This document shows positions 7,947 through 16,833 of a stretch of DNA of 40,885 nucleotides, piece by piece (position 1 is the first letter of the stretch; every line of letters begins with the position of its first letter). The notes below the pieces were generated by a model that had not been told where the DNA came from, did not search any database, and saw only the letters and a list, made by a program, of their open reading frames with translations. Both the position numbers and the translations under genes were made by a program. Source of the DNA: Lachnospiraceae bacterium (GTDB lineage Bacteria > Bacillota > Clostridia > Lachnospirales > Lachnospiraceae). The stretch covers positions 1 to 40,885 of the forward strand of contig JAILLW010000002.1 of NCBI GenBank assembly GCA_024692955.1. Direction: 5' to 3'.

Positions 7947-10900
7947 GCTTCACGGAAGAACAGTTAAGAGCCATAGAAGCAAAAGAGAGGAATATCCTTG
8001 TATCCGCCGCGGCCGGTTCGGGAAAGACCCGCGTGCTGGTGGAAAGGATCATCCGGCGCATCCTTGAGGGAGAAAACCCGCCCGACATTGACCGGCTTCT
8101 TGTCGTTACCTTTACCGAGGCCGCGGCAGCGCAGATGCGGGAGAGAATCGGGGACGCGATCGAAAAGAAGCTTTCGGAGGATCCGGAAAACGCTCATCTG
8201 CAGAAACAGGCGTCACTTCTCTACAGAGCCCAGATCTCCACGATCCACAGCTTCTGTCTGTCCGTGCTCCGGAATCATTTTCAGAGGATCGGGCTTGATC
8301 CGGCATTCCGTGTGGCGGACGAAACGGAACTGAAGCTGCTTTCTTCGGATGTGCTCGATGAGCTTTTTGAGGAGAAGTATGCGGCAAAGGATCCGGAATT
8401 CCTTTACTGCGTGGAATATTTTACGAAAGGGTTCAAAGACGGGGATCTCGGAGATTCGGTCCTGAAGCTTGCCGGGTTTTCGGAAGGCTACCCCTGGCCG
8501 GAGGAATGGCTTGCCGACTCGGCAGGTCAATACGAAATAACAGATGTTACCGAATTTGACGGATCCAGATCCGTGAAGTATCTGATGGCTTATGCGGCGG
8601 CCGGAGTAAAGGATGCGCTGAGAAGAAACGAAGAGGCGCAGGAACTTTCCCGGGAAGGGGCGGTTCCCGAGGGCTACCGGATGACCCTGCGCGAAGACAG
8701 GGCGCTTTTGGAGGAACTCGACCGGTCAACGGATTATCCGGCCTTTCGGGAGAAACTCTATACACTGAAGTTTCCGACCCTTTCAAGAAAGGGTGCCAAA
8801 GGTTCGGACGCGGAGCTTTGCGCGGAAGTGAAAAAGATCCGGGACGGATATAAGGAGATTATAAACGGAAAGGGGAAGGGAAGCCTTTCCGAACTTTTCC
8901 TTCTTTCACCGGAGGAGGAGCTTGATCTGAGAAAGGGCTGCGTCAGAGCGGTCCGTGCTCTTACGGCCCTTACTTCGGAATTCCGGAGAAGATTTCGGGA
9001 AAAGAAGCTTTCCAAAGGGCTTATCGGCTTTTCCGATATGGAGCATTACGCGCTGGAGATCCTCTATGACGATACTCCGGAGGGAAAGGTTCCCTCCGAA
9101 GCGGCCGATGAGATCCGGGAAGGCTTTGATGAGATCCTGATGGACGAGTACCAGGACTGCAACAGGGTGCAGGAAATGATCATCGAAAGCATATCCGGCG
9201 GTCCGGGAAAAGGCTACAACCGCTTTATGGTAGGAGATGTCAAGCAGTCGATCTACCGCTTCCGGCTGGCGTCTCCGGAACTCTTTATAGAAAAATACAG
9301 GTGTTATCAAACAATTGACCGTGCCGGAGAGGAGGATCTCAAAGAGGAACGGATCAATCTGCATAAAAACTTCCGGAGCCGGAAAAGCGTGATAAATACG
9401 GTAAATGACCTATTCGGTCAGATCATGCACGAAGGAGTGGGCGGCGTGGAATATGACGAAGATGCCCGTCTTACGGCCGGAAAGGAATTCCCGGAGCTTT
9501 CTTCGGAAAATGCCGATGCCGGGACAGGCGCGGATGACAGGACCGAGTTTCTGCTGGCTCTCAAAGAAGAAGGAAACACGGTGCCGAAGGGCGAGATCGA
9601 GGCTGCCATGATCGCGGAGAGGATCCGCACTCTGAAAAAGACCATGCTTGTAACGGATGAAGAAACCGGTGAGCTTCGGCCCGTTTGCTACCGTGACATG
9701 GTGATCCTTCTTAGGTCAATGACGGATGTGGCTTCCGGGATCAAGCGCGTCTTTTCCCGGGAGGGGATCCCTTTCTATATGACTCTGAACGCGGGATTCT
9801 ATGATACGACGGAGATAAGGACGATCGTTCAGGTCTTAAAGACCATCGACAATCCCCTTCAGGAGATCCCGCTGTACGGGACGCTGCGCTCTTTCTTCGG
9901 CGGATTCACGGACGCGGAGCTGGCGGCGCTGAGGGCGGCCGATCCGGTCAAAAATCTCTATGAGAACCTGAAGGATTCCGCCGGATCGCATCCGAAAGCG
10001 GAGCGTTTTCTTTCGTTTCTTTCGAAATACCGCGAACTTTCGGCCTATACCCCGATCCATGAACTCATTATCCGTCTGGTCAACGAAACCGGATATCTGG
10101 ATTACGCCGGGGCCATGAAGGGGGGCGCTCAGAGGAGAGCAAATATCCGCTATCTGATCGCAAAGGCATCCGCCTATGAGCAGACGAGCTACCGGGGGCT
10201 TTTCCATTTTCTGCGTTACCTGAAAGAACTGAAACGGATGAAGAGCGACGAAGGGGAAGCCAGCGCCCTCGACGAAAACGCGGATGTGGTCCGGATCATG
10301 ACGATCCATAAGAGCAAGGGACTGGAATTTCCCGTCTGCTTCGTGGCCGGCATGCATAAAAAATTCAATCTCAGGGATGTTTCGGGCAATCTCATCATCG
10401 ATATGGGATTCGGCCTCGGGGTTTCCTGTTTTGATCCGGCCCTCCGTGTCCGCGTCGATCCTCTCGAGCGCAGGATCACAGCGCTGAAGATGCGGACGGA
10501 TATGGTCGGAGAGGAGCTGAGGGTCCTTTATGTTGCGATGACCCGCGCCAAGGAAAAGCTGATCATCACCGGAGTCGTGCCGGAAAAAGAAGGAGAAAAG
10601 ATCGCGGAAAACTGCGATGAGGTTCTCTCCCTCCAGGATATCTCGAACGCGCCCGACTTCCTCACCCTTCTTACGCCTTTGCATAAAAAGATCCTGTTCG
10701 CCAAAGCGGTTTCTCCGGAAAAACGGGACCTTTTGGAGGCCTCGGAACACCTCGGGATCGCCGCGGAGCTCCTGAAAGCAGTGTCGAAAGCTCCGGAGGC
10801 GGATCGGGAAGCGGCGGGTGCAATGCCGGAGGATACCGGGGAGGAGGAAAAATACCGCTTCCTGAAAGAACGTTTCCAGAGAAAGTATCCCCATGAGGAA

Positions 10901-11545
10901 CTCCGGGGGCTGATCCAGAAAACCAGTGTCTCGGAGCTGAAGAAGGCATACCTTGACCTTGATCAGACGGTGGAGATGTTCCCGGAAAAAGAATCCGGGG
11001 CAGATAAAATAGCGGGCGTTACTCAACTGCCGGGATCAATGTCCGCCACCGACCGCGGGAGCGCCTATCATAAGGTTATGGAGCTTCTGGATTTCAGCAA
11101 CGGAGATATTAAAGCACAATTTAATAAATTCGTTTGGGAGGGACTGATCACGGAGGAATGGATCAGAGCGGTCTCCGAAGAAAAGATCCGCCGGTTTCTT
11201 GCCGCTCCCATTGCTTCAAGAATGGCGGCGGCGCAGCGAAGGGGCGATCTGAAGAAAGAACAGCCCTTCGTTCTGGGGATCAGTGCGGACCGCGTCAATC
11301 CCGCTTTCCCGAAGGAGGAAACGATCCTCCTTCAGGGGATCATCGATGCGTTTTTCATAGAGGACGGCAGGATCATTGTACTGGATTACAAAACGGATGT
11401 TATTAAAAACGGGGAAGAACTTCGAAAGCGCTATCATATACAGCTCGATTATTACGCGGAGGCTCTCGAAAGGATCCTTGGCCTGCCGGTCACTGAGAAA
11501 CTGCTTTACTCCTTCCATCTGGGGGAAGTGTGCCCTTCCTGTTAA
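7943..11545 (+). CDS. addA: ATP-dependent helicase/nuclease subunit A (AddA)
   Basis: A 1200-aa UvrD-like helicase and nuclease, partner of AddB. Motifs in order: Q-motif and Walker A (VSAAAGSGKT, Lys28), helicase motif II LMDEYQD near residue 400, motif III VGDVKQSIYRFR, the UvrD motif region MTIHKSKGLEFP, motif VI VLYVAMTRAKEKL, and a C-terminal RecB-family nuclease with VLDYKTD at about residue 1148. It provides the motor activity and one of the two nuclease sites of the complex. It starts inside the addB stop and is the last gene of this run; a non-coding stretch with a small stem-loop and then a riboswitch follows. Confidence 0.95.
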   Translation: MSFTEEQLRAIEAKERNILVSAAAGSGKTRVLVERIIRRILEGENPPDIDRLLVVTFTEAAAAQMRERIGDAIEKKLSEDPENAHLQKQASLLYRAQISTIHSFCLSVLRNHFQRIGLDPAFRVADETELKLLSSDVLDELFEEKYAAKDPEFLYCVEYFTKGFKDGDLGDSVLKLAGFSEGYPWPEEWLADSAGQYEITDVTEFDGSRSVKYLMAYAAAGVKDALRRNEEAQELSREGAVPEGYRMTLREDRALLEELDRSTDYPAFREKLYTLKFPTLSRKGAKGSDAELCAEVKKIRDGYKEIINGKGKGSLSELFLLSPEEELDLRKGCVRAVRALTALTSEFRRRFREKKLSKGLIGFSDMEHYALEILYDDTPEGKVPSEAADEIREGFDEILMDEYQDCNRVQEMIIESISGGPGKGYNRFMVGDVKQSIYRFRLASPELFIEKYRCYQTIDRAGEEDLKEERINLHKNFRSRKSVINTVNDLFGQIMHEGVGGVEYDEDARLTAGKEFPELSSENADAGTGADDRTEFLLALKEEGNTVPKGEIEAAMIAERIRTLKKTMLVTDEETGELRPVCYRDMVILLRSMTDVASGIKRVFSREGIPFYMTLNAGFYDTTEIRTIVQVLKTIDNPLQEIPLYGTLRSFFGGFTDAELAALRAADPVKNLYENLKDSAGSHPKAERFLSFLSKYRELSAYTPIHELIIRLVNETGYLDYAGAMKGGAQRRANIRYLIAKASAYEQTSYRGLFHFLRYLKELKRMKSDEGEASALDENADVVRIMTIHKSKGLEFPVCFVAGMHKKFNLRDVSGNLIIDMGFGLGVSCFDPALRVRVDPLERRITALKMRTDMVGEELRVLYVAMTRAKEKLIITGVVPEKEGEKIAENCDEVLSLQDISNAPDFLTLLTPLHKKILFAKAVSPEKRDLLEASEHLGIAAELLKAVSKAPEADREAAGAMPEDTGEEEKYRFLKERFQRKYPHEELRGLIQKTSVSELKKAYLDLDQTVEMFPEKESGADKIAGVTQLPGSMSATDRGSAYHKVMELLDFSNGDIKAQFNKFVWEGLITEEWIRAVSEEKIRRFLAAPIASRMAAAQRRGDLKKEQPFVLGISADRVNPAFPKEETILLQGIIDAFFIEDGRIIVLDYKTDVIKNGEELRKRYHIQLDYYAEALERILGLPVTEKLLYSFHLGEVCPSC

Positions 11546-11592
11546 ATCTTCGCTTGCCAAAAACTGCGGGATTGGTTATCATATCAAAGGTC

Positions 11593-11612
11593 GCGGACCT
11601 GACCCGGTCCGC
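11593..11612 (+). terminator. Stem-loop after addA, possible weak terminator
   Basis: A 7-bp perfect stem (11593-11599 with 11606-11612, GCGGACC/GGTCCGC) with a six-base loop lies 47 bp after the addA stop and just before the TPP riboswitch. No clear run of T follows, so it may be only a weak or factor-dependent end. Confidence 0.35.
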
Positions 11613-11616
11613 TTCA

Positions 11617-11766
11617 TAACCGGGGGAGCCCAATGACGCTTCGGGATACTCTGTTTCTTCATTAAAGGAGGAGACAGACGGCGCCAGGCTGAGAGTGCGG
11701 ATGACCGCAGACCCTTATGTGCACGGGATCGTGCGTACCTGATCCGGATAATACCGGCGTAGGAAA
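11617..11766 (+). promoter_or_regulatory. TPP (thi-box) riboswitch
   Basis: The conserved TPP aptamer elements occur in order: ACCGGGGGAGCC at about 11619-11630, GGCTGAGAG near 11688-11696, ACCCTT at 11711-11716, and ACCTGATCCGGATAATACC followed by GGCGTAGG near 11737-11763. The P3 arm between GAGCC and GGCTGAGAG is long (about 57 bases). The SD of thiT (AAAGGAG at 11764-11770) lies immediately after the aptamer, so thiamine pyrophosphate binding could act on translation initiation. No separate terminator hairpin fits between aptamer and ATG, which supports translational rather than transcriptional control. The downstream thiamine transporter is the expected target. Confidence 0.95.
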
Positions 11767-11776
11767 GGAGAAGAAT

Positions 11777-12532
11777 ATGTCTGTTTTTTTGAATGCCGAA
11801 GATGGTGTTTATTCCCTGACGACAATAGGAACGGTCGCTGTGATCGCTCTTATCGTCGTTTTTTTGATGGTCATCGCGTTTTTGCGATATGACCGTGAAG
11901 GTGCGGGAGGCGAAGATGCGGGAAATGAAGGTGCAGGAAGGAGAGGTGCGGACGGTAAGACCGCAGATGGCACCCCCTCTGCGTTCACTCCCGGACAGCT
12001 GGTTTTTTCCGCGGTTTCCCTGGCACTTGCTTTCGCACTTTCCTTTGTGAAGATCTTCCATATGCCCTGGGGCGGTTCCGTGACGCTCTGCTCCATGTTC
12101 TTCGTGGTGATCATCGGTTACTGGTATGGCCCGAAGATCGGCCTTACCGCCGCATTCGCCTACGGACTTCTGCAGTTCGTACAGGGCGGAGGCGGATACA
12201 TCCTGACGCTTATGCAGGTGGCGTTCGATTACGTTCTGGCCTTTGCCGCCCTCGGTGTATCCGGATTCTTTTACAAAAAGAAAAACGGGCTGCTGATCGG
12301 CTACATCGTGGCGATCCTGCTCCGCGGGGCTTTTCATGCGGCCGGAGGCTATCTCTACTGGATGGAGTATATGCCGGAGGAATTCCCGAAGCAGCTCAGT
12401 GCGATCTATCCCATTGTATACAACTATTCCTTCATCCTTCTCGAAGGAGTGCTCACTGTGATCATTCTTCTTCTTCCGCCCGTATCCAGAGCGATCGCAT
12501 ACGTGACGCGGATGGCCCGCGGAAAGAATTAA
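11777..12532 (+). CDS. thiT: Energy-coupled thiamine transporter ThiT (ECF S component)
   Basis: A 251-aa membrane protein of the YuaJ/ThiT family, the substrate-binding subunit that works with a shared ECF module (EcfA/A'/T, not in this window). The thiamine-site region is visible: KIFHMPWGGSVTLCSM, followed by GYWYGPKIGLTAAF and the GGGGYI loop. About six hydrophobic segments are present. The N-terminus is unusual: one extra hydrophobic helix (residues about 15-36), then a Gly/Ala/Asp-rich hydrophilic linker (about residues 41-66) before the canonical S-component fold. ATG 11777 is set by AAAGGAG six bases upstream. The TPP riboswitch directly in front supports thiamine as the substrate. 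Confidence 0.93.
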   Translation: MSVFLNAEDGVYSLTTIGTVAVIALIVVFLMVIAFLRYDREGAGGEDAGNEGAGRRGADGKTADGTPSAFTPGQLVFSAVSLALAFALSFVKIFHMPWGGSVTLCSMFFVVIIGYWYGPKIGLTAAFAYGLLQFVQGGGGYILTLMQVAFDYVLAFAALGVSGFFYKKKNGLLIGYIVAILLRGAFHAAGGYLYWMEYMPEEFPKQLSAIYPIVYNYSFILLEGVLTVIILLLPPVSRAIAYVTRMARGKN

Positions 12533-12543
12533 CAGGGTTTTTC

Positions 12544-12572
12544 TTGACAAGAAAACGTTTTCCATATACACT
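12544..12572 (+). promoter_or_regulatory. malQ promoter with LacI/CcpA-type operator in the spacer
   Basis: TTGACA at 12544-12549 and TACACT at 12567-12572 are separated by 17 bp. Inside the spacer is a perfect palindrome GAAAACGTTTTC (12551-12562), with the central CG and the form of cre/MalR-type LacI-family operators. A regulator bound there would block RNA polymerase. The predicted start is near 12579. A second inverted repeat GAAATGA/TCATTTC (12574-12580 and 12596-12602) follows and would form a hairpin in the 5' leader. Confidence 0.75.
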
Positions 12573-12627
12573 CGAAATGATCACCCCGAAAACGGTCATT
12601 TCCGACGAAGTGTAAAAGGAGCAAACC

Positions 12628-14166
12628 ATGGACAGAGCATGCGGTGTATTACTGCCGGTCTTCAGCCTTCCCTCGAAATACGGGATCGGCTGTTTTTCCA
12701 AAGAGGCATATGAATTTGTTGATTTCCTGAAGAAGGCGGGCCAGACCTACTGGCAGATCCTGCCTCTCGGGCCAACGAGCTACGGGGATTCGCCCTATCA
12801 GTCGTTTTCAACCTTTGCGGGCAATCCGTATTTTATCGATCTCGAGGAACTGATAAAGGCGGGCTGGATCACAAAGAAGGACTGCGAAAGCGCGGACTGG
12901 GGCGGCACCGACGGAATAAACGGCAGCGATTACGTGGACTATGCGAAGATCTACGGATCCCGCTTTAAGATCCTGCGGAAGGCCTATAAAAAGAGCGGAA
13001 TCGAAAAGGATCCGGATTTCCTGAAGTTTGTGAAGCAAAACTCCTTCTGGCTGAAGGACTATGCCTCCTATATGGCGATCAAGGATGCCCACGGCTCGGT
13101 GAGCTATCTTGAGTGGGAGGAGGACCTAAGGCTCCGGAAGAAGGCGGTACTGAAGGCCTGGTGCGAAAAGCTCGCGGATGAGATCACTTTCTATGAGTTT
13201 CAGCAGTATCTTTTCCATAAACAATGGAAGGCCCTTAAGGACTACGCGAACAAAAACGACGTGAAGGTCATCGGCGACATCCCCATCTATGTATCGCTGG
13301 ACAGCGCCGACACCTGGGCGAATCCGGAGCTTTTTCAGCTGGATGAAAAGGGATATCCCCTGCGGGTGGCAGGCTGCCCGCCGGACTATTTTTCCGAGGA
13401 CGGACAGCTCTGGGGCAATCCGCTCTATGACTGGGCACGCCATAAGAAGACCGGCTATGCCTGGTGGATCCGGCGCTTCCGGGCCTGCTTCGATCTTTAT
13501 GATGTGGTACGGATCGACCACTTCCGCGGATTTGACGCCTATTACAGTATTCCCTACGGGGACGTGAACGCGAAAAACGGCAAGTGGGTAAAGGGCCCCG
13601 GCTACGATCTTTTTAAGACCGTAAAGGAAAAGCTCGGCGACCGGCCCGTTATCGCGGAGGATCTGGGATTCATCACGCCCTCCGTTCATAAACTGATCGA
13701 CCGCCTCGGCTATCCCGGGATGAAGATCATGATGTACGGCTTCGTGGATGATAAAATGGGCGAGCATGATCCCTGTGATTACCGGAAAAACTGCGTGGTC
13801 TATACGGGAACTCATGATAACGATTCCATTACCACCTGGTTTAAGGAATTCCTTACGAAGGAGCAGAAGGATCGTGTCCGCAGGTATATGAATTTCAAGG
13901 GGAATAAGGACATCGCCTGGAATTATATCCGGACGGGCATGGCTTCCGTTGCGGATACCGCGATCTTCCCGATCCAGGATTATCTGGGCCTCGGAAGAGA
14001 GGCGAAGATCAACTCCCCGGCCACCATCGGCGATAACTGGAAATGGCGGCTGATCCCCGGAAAACTGACGGAGGAGCTGGCAGGGCGGATGTATGAACTT
14101 GCCCGGACCTATTACCGTCTTCCGGCGTCTTATTACGAAAAGATCCATTCCGTGAATCCGTTCTGA
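12628..14166 (+). CDS. malQ: 4-alpha-glucanotransferase (amylomaltase), GH77
   Basis: A 512-aa enzyme that transfers alpha-1,4-glucan segments between maltodextrins, releasing glucose; cytosolic. Length and motifs match GH77: N-terminal RACGVLLPVFSLPSKYGIG, the nucleophile D297 in VRIDHFRGFDAYY, acid/base E344 in VIAEDLGFITPSV, and D397 in YTGTHDNDS. The C-terminus has the family-typical SPATIGDNWKWRL. AAAGGAG sits 7 bases before the ATG. Its own promoter and LacI-family operator lie upstream, so regulation by maltose or catabolite state is likely. A CYTH-type protein follows 13 bp later, probably co-transcribed. Confidence 0.95.
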   Translation: MDRACGVLLPVFSLPSKYGIGCFSKEAYEFVDFLKKAGQTYWQILPLGPTSYGDSPYQSFSTFAGNPYFIDLEELIKAGWITKKDCESADWGGTDGINGSDYVDYAKIYGSRFKILRKAYKKSGIEKDPDFLKFVKQNSFWLKDYASYMAIKDAHGSVSYLEWEEDLRLRKKAVLKAWCEKLADEITFYEFQQYLFHKQWKALKDYANKNDVKVIGDIPIYVSLDSADTWANPELFQLDEKGYPLRVAGCPPDYFSEDGQLWGNPLYDWARHKKTGYAWWIRRFRACFDLYDVVRIDHFRGFDAYYSIPYGDVNAKNGKWVKGPGYDLFKTVKEKLGDRPVIAEDLGFITPSVHKLIDRLGYPGMKIMMYGFVDDKMGEHDPCDYRKNCVVYTGTHDNDSITTWFKEFLTKEQKDRVRRYMNFKGNKDIAWNYIRTGMASVADTAIFPIQDYLGLGREAKINSPATIGDNWKWRLIPGKLTEELAGRMYELARTYYRLPASYYEKIHSVNPF

Positions 14167-14179
14167 GGAGGAACCCGTT

Positions 14180-14665
14180 TTGGAGATTGAACGTAAATTT
14201 CTGATAAAAGAAATGCCGGATCTTTCAAAATATCCCTGCAAACACTTTGTGCAGGGATATCTTTGCACTTCCCCCACCGTACGTGTGAGGAGAGAGGGGG
14301 AGGAATATTTCCTGACCTATAAGTCCCGGGCGGGAGAGGATGCCCTGTCCCGGGAGGAGTACAACCTTCCGCTTACGAAGGAAGCCTTTGAAAAGCTCCT
14401 TCCGAAATGCGACGGTACCGTGATCTCGAAGACCCGCTATTTTATCCCTCTCGGGAAAAACAGGGAAGGCTCCGGACTCACGGCCGAACTGGATGTCTTT
14501 GATGCCCCTTTCGAGGGTCTTGTCTTTACGGAAGTTGAATTTCCGACGGTGGAAGAAGCGCGCTCCTTTGAGGCACCGGACTGGTTCGGAGAGGATGTGA
14601 CCGACGACCGGCGCTATTACAATTCTTATTTATCCGAAGCCGGAAGTCTCCGGGATTTTCAATAA
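14180..14665 (+). CDS. CYTH domain / triphosphate tunnel metalloenzyme
   Basis: A 161-aa protein opening with MEIERKF, the ExExK signature (E2, E4, K6) of the CYTH/TTM superfamily, followed by tunnel strands with alternating charged residues (TVRVRREGEEYFLTYKS, EEYNLPLT, LTAELDVFD, GLVFTEVEFPT). Bacterial members are inorganic tripolyphosphatases or class IV adenylate cyclases; small stand-alone members like this are usually polyphosphate/triphosphate hydrolases. The start is a TTG at 14180 with GAGGAGGAA about 7 bases upstream; no ATG fits the ExExK N-terminus. It lies 13 bp behind malQ, likely one transcript. Confidence 0.88.
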   Translation: MEIERKFLIKEMPDLSKYPCKHFVQGYLCTSPTVRVRREGEEYFLTYKSRAGEDALSREEYNLPLTKEAFEKLLPKCDGTVISKTRYFIPLGKNREGSGLTAELDVFDAPFEGLVFTEVEFPTVEEARSFEAPDWFGEDVTDDRRYYNSYLSEAGSLRDFQ

Positions 14666-14743
14666 GGCGAAAATATCGAAAATATGTCCTTTTGGCGGTA
14701 GCGGGATTGCCGGATTGCGTGTTATGATAGGATAGTGCGGCGG

Positions 14744-15136
14744 ATGGCACAAATGGTTTACATAACACGGCAAAACGCAGATTCTGAATTCAGTATACCG
14801 GATATGGATCAGTATTTTCAGGAAAATCGGAAATTAAAGAGCGTTTCGTACAACGGCAGGGAGCGGAAGATCACAGACGCCGACATCGCCGGCACGGTGG
14901 TCGTGGAATACAAGCTCGGCGGAAAACATTATACGACCCTGACCGAAGGAAGGGACTATGAGCTCGTTTATCTGAATAACACGAACAAGGGCAGGGCGAC
15001 GATCCTGCTGAAGGGGACGGGTTCCGCCTGGGAATATGAGGCAGGAAAAACAAGGTCCTTCGTCGGAAACAAAAAGACCGGCTTTACGATCGTGGTCGAA
15101 AGCGTCATGTCGCTGATCCTGAAAACCCTGGATTAA
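14744..15136 (+). CDS. Small protein with a surface-protein Ig-like segment
   Basis: A 130-aa protein without signal peptide. The middle (RDYELVYLNNTNKGRATI, then LLKGTGSAWEYEAG) resembles the repeated beta-sandwich domains of Firmicutes cell-surface proteins (patterns like DYxxxYxNNxxxGxATxxxxGxGxY followed by a strand). Only one such unit is present, and the usual secretion signal and sorting motif are missing. It may be a remnant of a larger adhesin or an uncharacterised small protein. ATG 14744 is used here; a GTG at 14735 is also in frame. TATGAT at 14723-14728 could be a -10, but no -35 is convincing. Function unknown. Confidence 0.5.
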   Translation: MAQMVYITRQNADSEFSIPDMDQYFQENRKLKSVSYNGRERKITDADIAGTVVVEYKLGGKHYTTLTEGRDYELVYLNNTNKGRATILLKGTGSAWEYEAGKTRSFVGNKKTGFTIVVESVMSLILKTLD

Positions 15137-15152
15137 CGCGGATTTCTGAGGG

Positions 15153-15190
15153 ACGGAACTGTCGGATGATCGATACTTTGACAGTTCTGT
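15153..15190 (+). promoter_or_regulatory. Inverted repeat overlapping the symporter promoter
   Basis: Arms 15153-15163 (ACGGAACTGTC) and 15180-15190 (GACAGTTCTGT) are complementary at 10 of 11 positions with a 16-base spacer. The right arm overlaps the -35 hexamer at 15178-15183, so the repeat could be an operator. Since TCTTTCT follows the right arm, it could instead act as a weak terminator for the preceding small gene. Confidence 0.5.
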
Positions 15191-15206
15191 TCTTTCTATG
15201 TATAAT
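15178..15206 (+). promoter_or_regulatory. Consensus sigma-A promoter for the symporter gene
   Basis: TTGACA at 15178-15183 and TATAAT at 15201-15206 are both exact consensus hexamers with an ideal 17-bp spacer. The predicted start near 15213 leaves a leader of about 57 bases before the ATG at 15270. This is probably the main promoter of the symporter-gatCAB block. Confidence 0.85.
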
Positions 15207-15269
15207 AGTACGCGGCATTTTGTATTATTGTATACAAAGATACAAGATCGGTAAAGGAGGAATTTTAAA

Positions 15270-16808
15270 ATGGAAAACGGATTTATTGCGAATCTTACCG
15301 CGGTCAATGACGCGATCAACGGTTTCGTGTGGGTGAAGATCGGACTGGTGCTGCTTCTCGGTACCGGCGTGATCATGACGGTTCTCACGAAATGCTTCCA
15401 GATCACGCATCTCGGGCATTGGTGGAGAAAAACGATCGGGAGCGTTTTCAGCAAGGATACGCACAAAAAGCTGGGGAAGGCCTCCGGTTCCGTATCCCAG
15501 TTCCAGGCTCTGTGCACGGCGCTCGCCGCGACGATCGGTACCGGAAATATCGCGGGTGTATCGGCCGCGATCTGCATCGGCGGCCCCGGAGCGGTATTCT
15601 GGATGTGGATCGCCGCTTTCCTCGGTATGATGACGAATTATTCGGAAAACATCCTGGGGATCTATTACCGGAGAAAGAATGCCGAAGGTGAATGGTCGGG
15701 CGGTGCCATGTATTATCTGAAAGACGGACTCGGCTCTTATAAAGGCTGCAAAAAGATCGGCGCCTTCCTCGCGGGAATCTTTTCCGTATTCGCGATCCTT
15801 GCCTCCTTCGGGATCGGCAATATGGGCCAGATTAATAAAATAACACTTAATATTAAATCCGCATTCTTCAGCAATATCGCCGCCACCAATATCGCGGGCG
15901 TATCCTTCGTAAACTGGGCCATCGGCTTTGTTCTGATGGTGATCGGCGGCTTCGTGATCATCGGCGGACTCCAGAGGATCGCTTCCTTCGCGGAGAAGGT
16001 GGTGCCTTTTATGGCAGTCATTTACATCTTCGGTTCGCTGATCGTTTTCTGTGCTCATATCGGCACGGTAGGCGCCATGTTCGCGTCGATCTTCAAATTT
16101 GCCTTCGGAATCAGGGCAGTCGCGGGCGGAGCGGCAGGTGTTGCCATCTCCCAGGTGATCACCCAGGGCTGCAAGCGGGGCGTTTTCTCCAATGAGGCGG
16201 GACTCGGTTCCTCGGTTATGGTTCACTCGAATTCCAACGTCAAGGAGCCGGTGAAGCAGGGCCTCTGGGGTATCTTCGAAGTATTCGCGGATACCTGGGT
16301 AGTCTGCACGATGACGGCGATCGTAGTTCTTTCTTCGGGAGCGATCGATCTGAAAACGGGTATGGTAAAAGCCGGTACGGATGATGCGACCCTCGTGGCA
16401 AAGGCATTCGGAAATATCTTCGGAAAGCCCGGCGAATGGTTCGTGGCCATCGCGGTACTGCTCTTCGCGTTCACGACGGTGCTCGGCTGGTCCCATTACG
16501 GCTCCAAAGCGGTTGAATATCTCTTCGGGATAAAGGGAGCAAAGGTCTACCGCGTGATCTTCGTACTTATGATGATCTCCGGCGCGATCATGACCTCTTC
16601 CCTGGCATGGGACATCTCGGATACCTTCAACGGACTTATGATGATCCCGAACCTGATCGGCGTACTGGCACTTTCGCCGCTTGTGGTAAAGCTTACGAAC
16701 AACTATGTGGAGAGGAAGATCCACGGAAAAGATATCGAACCGATCCTTTCCTATGATGAGAAGATCCAGAAGGAATACGCGCCTCTGGTCAAGCAGGGTG
16801 AGGAATAA
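15270..16808 (+). CDS. Alanine/glycine:cation symporter (AGCS family)
   Basis: A 512-aa polytopic protein with about ten or eleven hydrophobic segments. It carries the AGCS signature early in the protein: [21 protein letters not shown], then a [10 protein letters not shown] segment, and later [13 protein letters not shown]. These transporters (AlsT/AgcS/DagA) import alanine or glycine with Na+ or H+. The start has AAAGGAGG about 8 bases upstream. A perfect consensus promoter precedes it, with an inverted repeat that may be an operator. gatC starts 25 bp downstream, suggesting co-transcription, although the functional link to tRNA amidation is not obvious. Family certain, exact substrate inferred. 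Confidence 0.93.
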   Translation: MENGFIANLTAVNDAINGFVWVKIGLVLLLGTGVIMTVLTKCFQITHLGHWWRKTIGSVFSKDTHKKLGKASGSVSQFQALCTALAATIGTGNIAGVSAAICIGGPGAVFWMWIAAFLGMMTNYSENILGIYYRRKNAEGEWSGGAMYYLKDGLGSYKGCKKIGAFLAGIFSVFAILASFGIGNMGQINKITLNIKSAFFSNIAATNIAGVSFVNWAIGFVLMVIGGFVIIGGLQRIASFAEKVVPFMAVIYIFGSLIVFCAHIGTVGAMFASIFKFAFGIRAVAGGAAGVAISQVITQGCKRGVFSNEAGLGSSVMVHSNSNVKEPVKQGLWGIFEVFADTWVVCTMTAIVVLSSGAIDLKTGMVKAGTDDATLVAKAFGNIFGKPGEWFVAIAVLLFAFTTVLGWSHYGSKAVEYLFGIKGAKVYRVIFVLMMISGAIMTSSLAWDISDTFNGLMMIPNLIGVLALSPLVVKLTNNYVERKIHGKDIEPILSYDEKIQKEYAPLVKQGEE

Positions 16809-16833
16809 GTCCGCAGCCCGGAAAGAAGGATAT

